20,449 bases of DNA from Deltaproteobacteria bacterium (GTDB taxonomy: Bacteria > SAR324 > NAC60-12): positions 9,883 to 30,331 of the forward strand of contig PBZZ01000035.1 in assembly GCA_002730365.1 (NCBI GenBank). Direction: 5' to 3'. This document shows positions 6,762 through 15,517 of this stretch, piece by piece. The notes beneath the pieces were generated by a model that was not told the DNA's origin, ran no database searches, and was given only the letters and a program-made list of their open reading frames with translations. A program made the position numbers and the translations under genes. How positions within the stretch are numbered: the first letter of the stretch is position 1; each line of letters starts with the position of its first letter.

Positions 6762-8003
6762 ATGATTCCAATGAATTCACCACTAACTGTAAACGGTAGA
6801 GAATACTCCTGGCCCCAGCAACCGCTGGTGGCTGTCTGTATCGATGGTTCCCAACCGGAGTACATCGAAAAAGCGATTGCAGGAGGCCACATGCCCTTCA
6901 CGCAAAAAATGCTGGAATCTGGTACGGACTTGCGTGGACATAGTGTTGTCCCCAGCTTTACGAATCCGAATAATCTCTCGATTGTCACGGGGGTCCCACC
7001 GAAGGTTCACGGGATTTCTGGAAACTTCTTTCTGGATCCTGAATCTGGACAGGAAGTGATGATGAATGACCCGAAATTTCTGCGTACAGGAACACTTTTT
7101 CAGGCATTTCACGAGGCAGGGGCCAAGATCGCGATTGTGACGGCAAAGGATAAGCTGCGCCGATTGCTCGGACACGGATTGGACTACACTTCTGGAAGAG
7201 CAATCTGCTTCTCCTCGGAAAAAGCGAATGAGACGACGCTTGCTGAGAACGGTATCGAGAACGCTCAGAGTTTAGTAGACAGGCCGATTCCCAGTGTCTA
7301 CTCAGCAGAATTGTCTGAGTTTATTTTTGATGCGGGGGTCAAGCTAATGCACTCTTTTCGGCCCGACCTGATGTACCTCTCCACCACTGATTACATTCAG
7401 CACAAGCATGCGCCTGGAACACCAGTAGCCAATCAGTTTTACGCAATGATGGATCGTTACTGGGAAGAACTCCATGCACAGGGTGCCGCTTTGGCGCTGA
7501 CTGCTGACCATGGCATGAATGCCAAGTTCAATCAGGCGGGTGAACCGGATGTGCTTTACCTTCAATCTCTGTTTGATGAGTGGCTTGGTGCGGAGCAAGC
7601 CCGGGTAATCTTGCCGATCACGGATCCGTACGTGGTTCATCATGGGGCATTAGGATCCTTTGCTACGGTGTATCTTGCTGATGTGGCAAAAGCCCAGGAA
7701 CTGGCTGGGCGCTTAGCTGAAGTCGAAGGAATTGAAGCTGCGTATACGAATGTGGAAGGATGTGTGGCCTTTGATTTGCCGAATGATCGCCTTGGTGATC
7801 TGATTGTTGTTTCCACCACGAACAAGGTCTTGGGAACAACACCGGAACGTCATGATCTGAGCCAGCTCAAGGAGCCCCTCCGTTCACACGGTGGTGTTTG
7901 TGACCGTCAAGTCCCGCTTGTTTTTAGCCAGCAAGTGCAGGCAACAGGAGCTTTGCTGCATAATTACGATCTCTTCGATCTTGCCCTGAATCAAGCATCC
8001 TAG
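6762..8003 (+). CDS. phnA: Phosphonoacetate hydrolase PhnA
   Basis: PhnA cleaves the C-P bond of phosphonoacetate to acetate and phosphate. It is a di-zinc enzyme of the alkaline phosphatase superfamily. At 413 residues it has all expected ligands in order: D28 (AVCIDGS), nucleophile T67 ([10 protein letters not shown]), D210 and H214 ([10 protein letters not shown]), D249 and H250 (LTADHGMN), and H376 (LRSHGGV). The spacing matches the characterised Sinorhizobium enzyme. The start at 6762 or the ATG three codons later are both possible. It lies between phnW and phnY with short gaps (18 and 14 bases), as expected of one operon. This enzyme is not the unrelated E. coli protein also called PhnA. 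The acetate and phosphate released would feed central metabolism and phosphate supply. Confidence 0.96.
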   Translation: MIPMNSPLTVNGREYSWPQQPLVAVCIDGSQPEYIEKAIAGGHMPFTQKMLESGTDLRGHSVVPSFTNPNNLSIVTGVPPKVHGISGNFFLDPESGQEVMMNDPKFLRTGTLFQAFHEAGAKIAIVTAKDKLRRLLGHGLDYTSGRAICFSSEKANETTLAENGIENAQSLVDRPIPSVYSAELSEFIFDAGVKLMHSFRPDLMYLSTTDYIQHKHAPGTPVANQFYAMMDRYWEELHAQGAALALTADHGMNAKFNQAGEPDVLYLQSLFDEWLGAEQARVILPITDPYVVHHGALGSFATVYLADVAKAQELAGRLAEVEGIEAAYTNVEGCVAFDLPNDRLGDLIVVSTTNKVLGTTPERHDLSQLKEPLRSHGGVCDRQVPLVFSQQVQATGALLHNYDLFDLALNQAS

Positions 8004-8017
8004 CTCAGAAACATTTC

Positions 8018-9457
8018 ATGCCCGCAGTACAACGCAATGAGACGATGCGCATTGGTGGCCAGAAAGTCTCAGGTGATGCTGGATCGTTGGAAGTCTTCAA
8101 TCCTTACAACAATGAGCTCGTGGGCAGGGTTCCCCGTGCTTCCAGGGAGCAGGTTCAGCAGACGCTACAGATCGCCAAAGACTTCAAACCCAAGTTGACT
8201 CGCTATGAGCGCCAACAGATTTTGACCAAAACGGCAGATCTGTTAGTGGCGCGGCGGGATGAAATTTCAGACCTGATCACCGCAGAGACTGGGATTTCGA
8301 AGAAAGATTCCCTGTACGAAGTGGGGCGCGCTTTCGATGTCTTCAGTCTTGCCGGCCAACTCTGCATCCTTGACGACGGTCAGATCTTCTCCTGTGACCT
8401 AACACCACATGGGCAGAAGCGAAAAATCTTCACCCAGCGAGAACCTCTGCAGGGCGTGATCAGCGCCATCACTCCTTTCAACCATCCCCTGAACATGGTG
8501 GCCCACAAGATTGCGCCCAGCATTGCCACCAACAATCGGATGGTCTGCAAACCGACAGAACTGACACCCATGACGGCTTTGTTACTGGCTGATGTGCTCT
8601 ATGAAGCGGGCCTTCCTCCAGAGATGTTTCAGGTAGTCACTGGGCAGCCTGAGGATATTGGCGACGAGATGATCTGTAACCCACTCATTGACCTGGTTAC
8701 TTTCACAGGTAGCGTGCGAGTTGGGAAGATGATTGCCGAGAAGGTCGGCTACCGTCGCATCATGCTGGAACTTGGTGGTAACTCCCCACTGATCGTGATG
8801 GAAGATGCAGACTTGGATCGTGCAGCGACCTTGGCGGTTGCGGGAGCTACAAAAAATTCAGGACAGCGTTGTACGGCAGTCAAGCGCATTCTCGTGATTG
8901 ATTCGATTGCGGATGACTTGGTGGGGCTGGTGACCGAGAAAGCCAAGAAGCTCAAATACGGTGACCCAATGGATCCGCAGACAGATGTGGGGACAGTGAT
9001 CAACGAGCAGTCGGCCATTTTGTTTCAGCGTCGAGTGGAAGATGCAGTGGCTACAGGTGCTAAGTTGTTGCACGGGAACAATCGCCAAGGAGCAGTATTC
9101 CCTCCCACGGTTGTTGATCATGTCCCTTGGGACTGTGAACTGGTGATGCAGGAGACCTTTGGGCCTGCGATTCCAATCATTCGTATTCAGAATATTGATG
9201 AAGCGATTTGGATAGCTAATGGGACAGCTTTTGGTCTTTCATCAGGGGTTTGCACAAATAGGCTGGATTACATCACCCGCTTCATCGCTGAACTCAATCA
9301 TGGAACTGTCAATATTTGGGAGGTCCCTGGCTACCGTATTGAAATGTCGCCATTCGGAGGTATCAACGACTCCGGATTGGGCTATAAGGAGGGGGCGATT
9401 GAGGCGATGAAAAGCTACACGAACCTGAAGACTTTCTCGATGCCGTGGGTCATGTAG
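8018..9457 (+). CDS. phnY: Phosphonoacetaldehyde dehydrogenase PhnY
   Basis: This is an NAD(P)-dependent aldehyde dehydrogenase of 479 residues. In this context it should oxidise phosphonoacetaldehyde, the PhnW product, to phosphonoacetate, the PhnA substrate. The catalytic set is intact: N155 in [10 protein letters not shown]178 in VCKPTE, the FTGSVRVG cofactor loop at 229-236, general base E251 in LELGGNSPL, and nucleophile C285 in [10 protein letters not shown]. The C-terminal [15 protein letters not shown] segment is also standard. Sequence alone would only give an aldehyde dehydrogenase; the specific name rests on the phnW-phnA neighbours and on overall resemblance to PhnY. Start at ATG 8018, 14 bases after phnA, without a clear ribosome binding site. 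Confidence 0.92.
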   Translation: MPAVQRNETMRIGGQKVSGDAGSLEVFNPYNNELVGRVPRASREQVQQTLQIAKDFKPKLTRYERQQILTKTADLLVARRDEISDLITAETGISKKDSLYEVGRAFDVFSLAGQLCILDDGQIFSCDLTPHGQKRKIFTQREPLQGVISAITPFNHPLNMVAHKIAPSIATNNRMVCKPTELTPMTALLLADVLYEAGLPPEMFQVVTGQPEDIGDEMICNPLIDLVTFTGSVRVGKMIAEKVGYRRIMLELGGNSPLIVMEDADLDRAATLAVAGATKNSGQRCTAVKRILVIDSIADDLVGLVTEKAKKLKYGDPMDPQTDVGTVINEQSAILFQRRVEDAVATGAKLLHGNNRQGAVFPPTVVDHVPWDCELVMQETFGPAIPIIRIQNIDEAIWIANGTAFGLSSGVCTNRLDYITRFIAELNHGTVNIWEVPGYRIEMSPFGGINDSGLGYKEGAIEAMKSYTNLKTFSMPWVM

Positions 9458-9514
9458 TCTCTGTTCCAACTAAGTTTTCCGGTTATATTCACTCAACGTT
9501 TTTTGGAGAAAAAA

Positions 9515-10474
9515 ATGAGCATGAGAGATCGCATTGATCTAGATTCCCGTGTTCCACTAGAAGAATTGTTGAAGATCTTCCCCGGAGGCTTTAACGCAAT
9601 TTCTGACATCGCCGAACGACGCAGTACCCTAGAATCACTGCTTCAGACTATGGTTGCTGAACTTCCTCCAAATGAAAACGTGGTCATCGAGGATCGTGAA
9701 ATTTCAGGACCAGAAGACGCACCCTCAGTGGGAGTGAGAATCTATTGCCCAAAAGCTGCTTCCGGCGTGTTGCCAGGCATCTTCTTCATTTATGGTGGTG
9801 GGATGATCATGGGTTCTGTGGAGGGAGAAAACCTAAAAGCTACGGAGCTTTGCGAAGCAATCCAGGCAGTAGTAATTTCAGTGGAATATCGGCTGGCTCC
9901 TGAGCACCGACATCCAGCACCAGTGCAGGACTGCTACGCTGCACTCAAGTGGATGGCAAAGAATGCTGATGATTTGGCTTTCAATCCGAATCGACTGGCT
10001 GTGGTTGGTGGCAGTGCAGGGGGTGGACTCACGATTGCCACCACGATGATGGCTCGCGATGAGGGCTTTCCCAGGATTTGCTTTCAAATGCCACTGTACC
10101 CAATGATTGATGATCGCAACGAGACTCCTTCCAGTTATGAGATCATGGATGTAGGAATCTGGGACCGTGAGGGGAATGTTGAGGCTTGGCAGTGGTATCT
10201 GGGAGGGCATCCAGCGGATGGCTATGCGGCACCTGCACGGGCTGAAAACCTAGCCGGCTTGCCACCGACCTTCATTGATGTTGGTGAACTAGATCTCTTT
10301 CGGGACGAAGACATCCAGTTTGCAGCTCGATTGATCCAGGCAGGCGTGCCTACGGAACTGCATGTGTATCCTGGCGCCTATCATGCCTCTAAGGTCTTTG
10401 CTCCTGAAGCTGCGCTGAGCCAGAGCATTCTGGCTCGCCGGACAGAGGCTCTACTACGTGCGCTGAAGTCCTGA
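9515..10474 (+). CDS. Alpha/beta hydrolase, HSL-type esterase family
   Basis: From the ATG at 9515 the protein has 319 residues. GGAG at 9505-9508 sits about 6 bases ahead, so this is a better start than the in-frame TTG at 9503. The fold is that of hormone-sensitive-lipase-type esterases: an oxyanion motif at 93-96, EYRLAPEHRHPAP, the nucleophile elbow with S167, D260 in GELDLFRDE and H290 in GAYHASK. Two canonical positions differ: the His of HGGG is Tyr (YGGGM), and the Asp of GDSAGG is Gly (GGSAGG). No signal peptide is seen, so it is cytoplasmic and probably acts on a small ester or amide. The gene follows phnY by 57 bases on the same strand, which suggests a shared role, but no substrate can be assigned. 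Confidence 0.88.
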   Translation: MSMRDRIDLDSRVPLEELLKIFPGGFNAISDIAERRSTLESLLQTMVAELPPNENVVIEDREISGPEDAPSVGVRIYCPKAASGVLPGIFFIYGGGMIMGSVEGENLKATELCEAIQAVVISVEYRLAPEHRHPAPVQDCYAALKWMAKNADDLAFNPNRLAVVGGSAGGGLTIATTMMARDEGFPRICFQMPLYPMIDDRNETPSSYEIMDVGIWDREGNVEAWQWYLGGHPADGYAAPARAENLAGLPPTFIDVGELDLFRDEDIQFAARLIQAGVPTELHVYPGAYHASKVFAPEAALSQSILARRTEALLRALKS

Positions 10475-10510
10475 GCTAGTTTCAGCCATCAATTCTTGCC
10501 AATTTTACAG

Positions 10511-10551
10511 AGCTGCTGCTCCACTACTACAAAATTTGGATTGCAGCAGTT
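10511..10551 (+). other. Intercistronic inverted repeat before the SDR gene
   Basis: CTGCTGC at 10513-10519 pairs with GCAGCAG at 10543-10549, extendable by a G-U and an A-T pair, around a 23-base loop. It lies in the 124-base gap between the hydrolase and SDR genes. There is no T-run, so it may modulate mRNA rather than terminate it. Confidence 0.3.
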
Positions 10552-10598
10552 GCTGGCCTTCCCAATGAAATTCCTCTTGAAAATTTACAGGTGTATCG

Positions 10599-11324
10599 AT
10601 GAGTCATCGCAGTGAGCGAAAGATTTTAGTGATTGGTGGTAGCAGTGGGATCGGAGCTGCAATTGCCCAAGCGTTTGCTACAAACGGAGATCATGTGATC
10701 GCAACAGGGGTGACGAAGGAGGAGGTAGAACGTGCTTGGGTACAGTCTGAACAAAATAAAATCAGCTTTCAGCAATTGGATGTGCGTGACGGGAATGTGG
10801 TCCAAGACTGCATTGACGAAATTGATTCATTAGACGTTCTTGTCAATTGTGCAGGAGTGATTCGCCGTAACGCTGAACACCAGCCAGAGGTTTTAGCAGA
10901 CGTGATTGATATCAACCTAAATGGCAGTATGAGGGTTTGTAATGCTGCTCGAGAAAAATTGAAGCAAAGTAAGGGCTGTATCATCAACACGGCATCCATG
11001 CTCAGTTTTTTTGGTGGAGGCTTGGTGCCAGGATACAGCGCAAGCAAGGGAGGGATTTCTCAACTGACTAAGAGCTTGGCAATTGCGTATGCGCCTGATG
11101 GAATTCGAGTCAATGCAGTGGCTCCTGGTTGGATCGCCACACAGTTCACCCAGGCTTTACAAGAAGATTCTCAGCGTTCAGAGGCCATCCTCTCTCGAAC
11201 ACCGTTAGGTCGTTGGGGAGAACCGGAAGACATGGTAGGACCTGTCTTGTTCCTGGCTAGTGACGCAGCCCGCTTTGTTACTGGAGTAGTATTGCCAGTG
11301 GACGGCGGCTATCTGATTACTTGA
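10599..11324 (+). CDS. SDR-family NAD(P)-dependent oxidoreductase
   Basis: This 241-residue classical short-chain dehydrogenase/reductase has the nucleotide-binding GGSSGIG at 13-19, LDV at about 78-80, NCAG at 83-86 (usual NNAG), catalytic S133 in NTASM, Y146 and K150 in YSASK, and the C-terminal PVDGGYL. The residue after the first strand suggests no strong choice between NADH and NADPH. It should interconvert an alcohol and a ketone in the cytoplasm. FabG-like fatty acid work is unlikely, because no fatty-acid genes are near and the cupin gene follows closely. The pairing suggests a catabolic step on a small hydroxy compound, but this is inference. The ATG at 10599 lacks a clear ribosome binding site. 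Confidence 0.9.
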   Translation: MSHRSERKILVIGGSSGIGAAIAQAFATNGDHVIATGVTKEEVERAWVQSEQNKISFQQLDVRDGNVVQDCIDEIDSLDVLVNCAGVIRRNAEHQPEVLADVIDINLNGSMRVCNAAREKLKQSKGCIINTASMLSFFGGGLVPGYSASKGGISQLTKSLAIAYAPDGIRVNAVAPGWIATQFTQALQEDSQRSEAILSRTPLGRWGEPEDMVGPVLFLASDAARFVTGVVLPVDGGYLIT

Positions 11325-11349
11325 TTCAATTCCCATTTGGTGTGATGTG

Positions 11350-11880
11350 ATGACAAAAAGAAATCCGCTTGCTTCTGAAAAATGGCAACCCTATCGACAT
11401 GCAATGCCCAAGGAATCTCCACCTGAGTTAGTGATTCCAAGTGTGATTCCGAGTGATGAGAGGGTTTGGGTTCCTTTGGAAGAGAATGTTTGGTTCCGAC
11501 CACTCTGCTTGTCTGCGGCTCAGGGTTACTGGATGAACCTTTTACGAGTCCGCAAAGCAGGTGTACTATCCCGCCACCGCCATCCTCAGCCGGTTCATGG
11601 TTATGTGCTGAAGGGACGTTGGCGTTATTTGGAACACGACTGGGTTGCTGAAGAAGGCGGGTATGTGTATGAGGCTCCAGGAGAAACCCACACACTCGTT
11701 GTGGATCCGGATGTGGAAGAGATGATCACACTTTTTCAGGTCAATGGAGCAATGATCTACTGTGATCCTGATGGGAATAGTACAGGCTTCGACGATGTCT
11801 TCACTCGGATCGACAAGTGCCGTTCACACTATACAGAAGTTGGTTTGGGCGAAGATTACGTAGAGCAGTTTATTCGTTGA
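11350..11880 (+). CDS. Cupin protein, 2,4'-dihydroxyacetophenone dioxygenase-like
   Basis: The protein has 176 residues from the ATG at 11350; a GTG one codon earlier is equally possible. It is a single cupin domain. Metal-binding candidates are H76 and H78 in SRHRHPQPVHGYVL, E95 in WRYLEHDW and H114 in APGETHTL, the arrangement expected of an Fe(II) cupin dioxygenase of the DAD (2,4'-dihydroxyacetophenone dioxygenase) type. DAD cleaves a C-C bond beside a ketone, but many family members have no proven substrate, so only the family is called. It starts 25 bases after the SDR gene, so the two are likely cotranscribed. An SDR making a ketone and a cupin oxygenase acting on it would be a sensible pair. 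Confidence 0.82.
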   Translation: MTKRNPLASEKWQPYRHAMPKESPPELVIPSVIPSDERVWVPLEENVWFRPLCLSAAQGYWMNLLRVRKAGVLSRHRHPQPVHGYVLKGRWRYLEHDWVAEEGGYVYEAPGETHTLVVDPDVEEMITLFQVNGAMIYCDPDGNSTGFDDVFTRIDKCRSHYTEVGLGEDYVEQFIR

Positions 11881-12052
11881 GAGTTGTCGGTTCTTTATGG
11901 GAATTTTGTAGATAAAGAAGTTCTTTCATTTCTGGAAATCATTGGAGTTTCAGTAAGATAAGGCTTGTCACTTCATAAAAAAAACGAGCTATCCTGTGAC
12001 ATTTGTTCTGCCAAAACAATTTTTCTAACCCACTCATTGTCTGAGGGAAGGC

Positions 12053-13081
12053 ATGAAAATCAGAAAAAGGCTTCAGTTTCTTTGCTATCTCTCTTCATTA
12101 CTTTTGATCTTATCAAGCTGTAGCAGTGGGGACGGTGGCAGCAGCGACAACGCTACCGTTGGTAGCGGAGACTCTGGAGAAGATGATGTTTCCTCTAGTT
12201 GTATTTATGAAAGTATTCCTGCTTCAAATGTGATTTTTTCATCTGATAGTAAGATGTCATTTTCTACTGCAAAGTCTGCTGGATTTACCAAAGGTATTAG
12301 TATTTTTGGTGTAAACATTTTAGCGACAAATGGAGTTAGTGAGAAAAAATTGATACATGCAGCTAATGTTATGGCAGAGCTCATTGATAATGATGAGAAT
12401 GGAGAAGTTGATAATTCCTGTGTTGTGAAGAAACTAAATGAGTTAGAGGCTTTTGTTTCAATGTATAATGAAGATGAATCGGAAATATCAATGGAATTCC
12501 TAGAAATGTTGGGATCAGAGGGTAACAGCACAGGACTTGGCGCATTTGAAACAACTGTTAACTATGAGTCAGAGAATCAACACGACGCTAGCATAGAAGA
12601 AATATTTCATTTAATCACTCAATTTGGATACTCAAAAATGTATCCAGCAATATTTGGTGAGTCTAATGAATCAGAATCGTTACTTGCTAAGGCAATGGAT
12701 GTCGCCAGAGGTGGTCGACAAACTCAGCTCACACATGGTACTTGGACTTACAATAATACCGATTGTGCTAATGCAGGTAAGGTAGGTGGTTCAACAAACG
12801 CATGGTATTTTTATGAGGACAATACTGCCGATTATGCAAGTATGATTACAGAATATATTTATTGGGCTGTTAGTTCTAATTTTGGCATGCATGCCTCTGA
12901 GTCTGGACAACAAAAAGCTCAAACCGAGTGGTGTCCGAACACAAAAGAAAAATTACAGAAGCAAGATCCAACTGTCTACAATTTAATAAATGATCCTAAA
13001 TACAAATTTCCTATATACAAAATGCCTAGTGCCAATTATAGCTTTCAATCTATTGTTCTAAGTGACATAATATATTTTTGA
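12053..13081 (+). CDS. Lipoprotein of unknown function with an EF-hand-like loop, AT-rich gene
   Basis: The protein has 342 residues. A lipoprotein signal peptide is clear: MKIRKR, a hydrophobic core, and a lipobox ending LSSC with Cys23, followed by a Ser/Gly/Asp linker to about residue 48, as in proteins tethered to a membrane. At 112-120, DNDENGEVD fits the calcium-loop pattern DxDxNGxxD. Further on are HDASIEEIFHLI (177-188), which has E-x-x-H spacing but is not HExxH, and an aromatic segment ITEYIYWAVSSNFG (265-278). C50, C123, C238 and C294 may form disulfides. No known family is recognised; a metal-dependent secreted domain is possible. Two sampled 60-base lines are each 18/60 G+C, against 31/60 in phnY, which suggests recent acquisition. 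GAGGGAAGGC precedes the ATG and supplies a good ribosome binding site. Confidence 0.8.
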   Translation: MKIRKRLQFLCYLSSLLLILSSCSSGDGGSSDNATVGSGDSGEDDVSSSCIYESIPASNVIFSSDSKMSFSTAKSAGFTKGISIFGVNILATNGVSEKKLIHAANVMAELIDNDENGEVDNSCVVKKLNELEAFVSMYNEDESEISMEFLEMLGSEGNSTGLGAFETTVNYESENQHDASIEEIFHLITQFGYSKMYPAIFGESNESESLLAKAMDVARGGRQTQLTHGTWTYNNTDCANAGKVGGSTNAWYFYEDNTADYASMITEYIYWAVSSNFGMHASESGQQKAQTEWCPNTKEKLQKQDPTVYNLINDPKYKFPIYKMPSANYSFQSIVLSDIIYF

Positions 13082-13266
13082 TTTATTTGATAAAAAATAA
13101 AAAAATAATATTTTAAAATTTTTATTAGTTCATTATTTATTTTAATTTGATTTTTTAGAAGTAATTTTTTCTCGTTTGCTTCAAACAGCCTTTTTTAGGT
13201 GCAGGGAAGACTGAAAAAACCATACTAGTCTTACATCTTTAAAAACAGACTTTCAGCATTTTGACA

Positions 13267-13301
13267 GCTTGACCAATGAAGAAAGTACTTCACTGGTCAG
13301 C
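13267..13301. terminator. Strong hairpin between convergent genes
   Basis: TGACCAATGAAG (13270-13281) pairs with CTTCACTGGTCA (13288-13299) with one A-C mismatch and a 6-base loop; two outer G-C pairs follow after a bulged T. It lies between the ends of the lipoprotein gene (+) and the FAH gene (-), where a two-way terminator is expected. Neither side has an immediate T-run, so the call rests on position and stem strength. Confidence 0.45.
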
Positions 13302-13324
13302 AGATAGATAACTCTTCAGGTTAA

Positions 13325-14173
13325 TCAAAGCTTGAACGGCACGATCTTCTGTCGCTGCTCTCCTAAGCCACTGATGCCGAGGGTCATTACATCACCTGCC
13401 TTTAGGAAAACTTGAGGCTTCATGCCAGAACCGACTCCAGGAGGCGTGCCAGTCGTGATTATGTCACCGGCAAACAAGGTCATGAATTCGCTGACATAGC
13501 TGATGATTTCCTTCACAGGAAAGATCATTGTCTTGGTGTTGCCTGTCTGCATCCGCTTGCCGTTGACGTTTAGCCAAAGCTCCAGATTTTGAGGGTCTTT
13601 TACCTCATCACGAGTCACTAGATAGGGGCCAACTGGACCGAAGGTGTCGCAGCCTTTACCCTTGTCCCATTGAGGACCACGCTCCGCCTGAAATTCACGC
13701 TCACTAACATCATTGACCAGTACATAGCCCGCAACATGATCCAAGGCGCTTTCCTTGGTGACATAGCGAGTTTTTTTGCTGATCACGATCCCCAATTCGA
13801 CCTCCCAGTCAGTCTTGACCGATCCTCGAGGGAGCATCACGTTATCGTTTGGCCCCTGCAGACAGTTTAGAGCTTTCATAAATATGATTGGCTCTTTGGG
13901 AATTGGAGAGTTGGTCTCCTTGGCGTGATCCGTATAATTCAGGCCAATTGCCACAAACTTGCTGACGTTAGCAACAGGACAACCAAACCGAGGTTTCCCA
14001 GGAACCAGCGGGAGTTTGCTAAGATTCATACGACCCAGTTCCGCAAGGCCCTTGTCTGAGAAAAATTGCTCACTCTCCTCGTTGACCAGGCCAGCCAGAG
14101 ATCGCAGCTTTCCATCATTATCAATAATACCGGGTAACTCCTTACCCTTGGCTCCGTAGCGTATTAGTTTCAT
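13325..14173 (-). CDS. Fumarylacetoacetate hydrolase family protein
   Basis: The start is set at 14173 because AGGAG lies about 9 bases before that ATG; a longer frame from 14200 would add nine residues without support. The 282-residue protein has the FAH fold motifs: IGLNYTDHAKE (76-86), metal-binding E124 and E126 in TDWEVELG, D155 in NDVSERE, KGCDTFGPVGPYLVT (173-187) and the C-terminal ITTGTPPGVG. These enzymes use Mg2+ or Mn2+ to hydrolyse C-C bonds in acylpyruvates, or to decarboxylate or isomerise related 2-keto acids, at the end of aromatic or sugar-acid catabolism. The exact substrate is unknown. It is a lone gene on this strand, divergent from the next one. Confidence 0.93.
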   Translation of the reverse strand: MKLIRYGAKGKELPGIIDNDGKLRSLAGLVNEESEQFFSDKGLAELGRMNLSKLPLVPGKPRFGCPVANVSKFVAIGLNYTDHAKETNSPIPKEPIIFMKALNCLQGPNDNVMLPRGSVKTDWEVELGIVISKKTRYVTKESALDHVAGYVLVNDVSEREFQAERGPQWDKGKGCDTFGPVGPYLVTRDEVKDPQNLELWLNVNGKRMQTGNTKTMIFPVKEIISYVSEFMTLFAGDIITTGTPPGVGSGMKPQVFLKAGDVMTLGISGLGEQRQKIVPFKL

Positions 14174-14332
14174 GGCTTGCACTCCTAGAATTGATTTCAA
14201 GAAATTTGAAAGAACTGCGAATTGTTAGCTGAACTAGCCGCAAAGCGGAAGTCGAAACCTAGGACTCTTTTTAGAAAAAGATTCTCTGATGATTTAAGGA
14301 TTCAAGGCGAGATTAGGTCTTGACTGAAGACT

Positions 14333-14407
14333 ACCAATTGGTTGATAACAATGAAATGGTAAAGCAACTATGTTCTGCTTAGCGGCTTACTTAAGCGAGA
14401 TTCGCTT
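14333..14407. promoter_or_regulatory. Divergent promoter region with two short palindromes
   Basis: ACCAATTGGT at 14333-14342 is a perfect 10-base palindrome, and AAGCGA-GAT-TCGCTT at 14393-14407 has perfect 6-base arms. Both lie in the gap between the divergent FAH gene and the 14442 gene and could be operator sites. Evidence is limited to symmetry. Confidence 0.25.
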
Positions 14408-14441
14408 TATGCATTGAAGTCAAAAATCACGGAGTTTCAAA

Positions 14442-14774
14442 ATGGCGATGATAGCAATGGCATTACCGATCTTACCGGGCAAAAAAGAGGAGTGGCAAAA
14501 GTTTCTGAATGAAGGCTTTAATGGCCCTGGTCGGGCTGAAACTGTCCGAGTCCGGGACGAGGTAGGAGTACACGAGAGATCTTTTCTGCAGGAAACCCCA
14601 GGTGGTGACTTTGTCATCATTACTCTAGAGGGCAGGGATCCGCTGGCTAGTTGGGCAAAGATGATGGAATCAATGCCTGAGGAAATGAAACAAAAAGCGG
14701 CAGAGTTTCATGGTATGGATTTGAAGGCACCACCCCCACCTATGCCTAAGCTAGTCTTTGATTCTTGGGAATGA
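14442..14774 (+). CDS. Small protein of unknown function, possible dimeric alpha/beta barrel
   Basis: The protein has 110 residues, with GGAG about 7 bases before the ATG supporting the start. The pattern is an N-terminal strand (AMIAMALPILPGK), a helix (EEWQKFLNEGF), a strand after DEVGVHERSFL, a second strand with DFVIITLEG, a helix rich in Met and Lys (MMESMPEEMKQKAAEF) and a proline-rich segment (KAPPPPMPK) before a final strand. That order resembles ferredoxin-like dimeric barrels such as the antibiotic-biosynthesis-monooxygenase group, but no catalytic residues stand out and the family is not recognised with certainty. No signal peptide. A methyltransferase gene follows on the same strand after 50 bases. 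Confidence 0.75.
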   Translation: MAMIAMALPILPGKKEEWQKFLNEGFNGPGRAETVRVRDEVGVHERSFLQETPGGDFVIITLEGRDPLASWAKMMESMPEEMKQKAAEFHGMDLKAPPPPMPKLVFDSWE

Positions 14775-14824
14775 GACTGTTTAGTCTTCAGGATCAGCAT
14801 GTTTGAAAAGCTTAAGCACTCGTA

Positions 14825-15457
14825 ATGCTACAGAAATTGTACTCCCAGTATCTGTTTCCTTGCCTCTGTGATTGGGCACTTTCCAGCAGCGAGTTGGAGC
14901 CTCTTAGGAAGTACTGCGTAAGAGAGGCGCATGGACGAGTTTTAGAAATCGGGTTCGGCACAGGCCTCAATCTGTTGCATTACCCTGAGAGTGTTCAAGA
15001 GGTACATGCTGTGGATAATAACCCGAAGATGCACGCTAAGGCGGCCAGTCGAATTGCGCAGATGAATATTCCGATTTGTCAGCACGAACTGGAAGGAGAA
15101 TCTTTACCTATGGAAAGTGAGAGTTTCGACTGTGTTGTCAGTACATTCACTCTTTGTAGCATTGCCTCTGTAAATCAAGCAATGAGTGAAATTTGGCGAG
15201 TGCTAAAACCTGGAGGTTGTTTTCATTTTTTGGAACATGGTCTTTCTCCTGATCCAAAAATAGCGAGTTGGCAGGAATTTATGAATCCATTTCAAAATTT
15301 TATTGGGGATGGGTGCCATTTGAATCGACCTATTGAAAATATTATTCGCTCACAACGTTTTGCGATAAAGCCAGTTGAGCATTTCTACCTGAAAAAAATG
15401 CCTCGCATTGTTGGGTGCATCTATCAGGGCCAAGCTCTGAAAATCAAAGATTGTTGA
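14825..15457 (+). CDS. Class I SAM-dependent methyltransferase
   Basis: The 210-residue protein has the Rossmann-type SAM-binding motif I, RVLEIGFGTGLNLLHY (38-53), acidic D64 at the end of strand 2 (HAVDNNPKM), the motif with FDCVVSTFTLCSI (101-113) and the LKPGG loop (127-131). The N-terminal YSQYLFPCLCDWALSS resembles the methyltransferase-11/METTL7-like group, whose members methylate small thiols or lipids. Substrate choice cannot be read here. No clear ribosome binding site is seen before the ATG at 14825. It sits between two small proteins on the same strand, with 50 and 60 bases between genes, so cotranscription is possible. Confidence 0.9.
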   Translation: MLQKLYSQYLFPCLCDWALSSSELEPLRKYCVREAHGRVLEIGFGTGLNLLHYPESVQEVHAVDNNPKMHAKAASRIAQMNIPICQHELEGESLPMESESFDCVVSTFTLCSIASVNQAMSEIWRVLKPGGCFHFLEHGLSPDPKIASWQEFMNPFQNFIGDGCHLNRPIENIIRSQRFAIKPVEHFYLKKMPRIVGCIYQGQALKIKDC

Positions 15458-15517
15458 ATTGGTGTCTTTTAGGTTTCGGAGGTGGTTATTCAGTGTGCAA
15501 ATTAAAGGAGAATCGTA

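Noticed and set aside
7344..7643. Minus-strand frame inside phnA
   Set aside because: phnA is certain from its full catalytic set; the antisense frame is a by-product of its codon usage.
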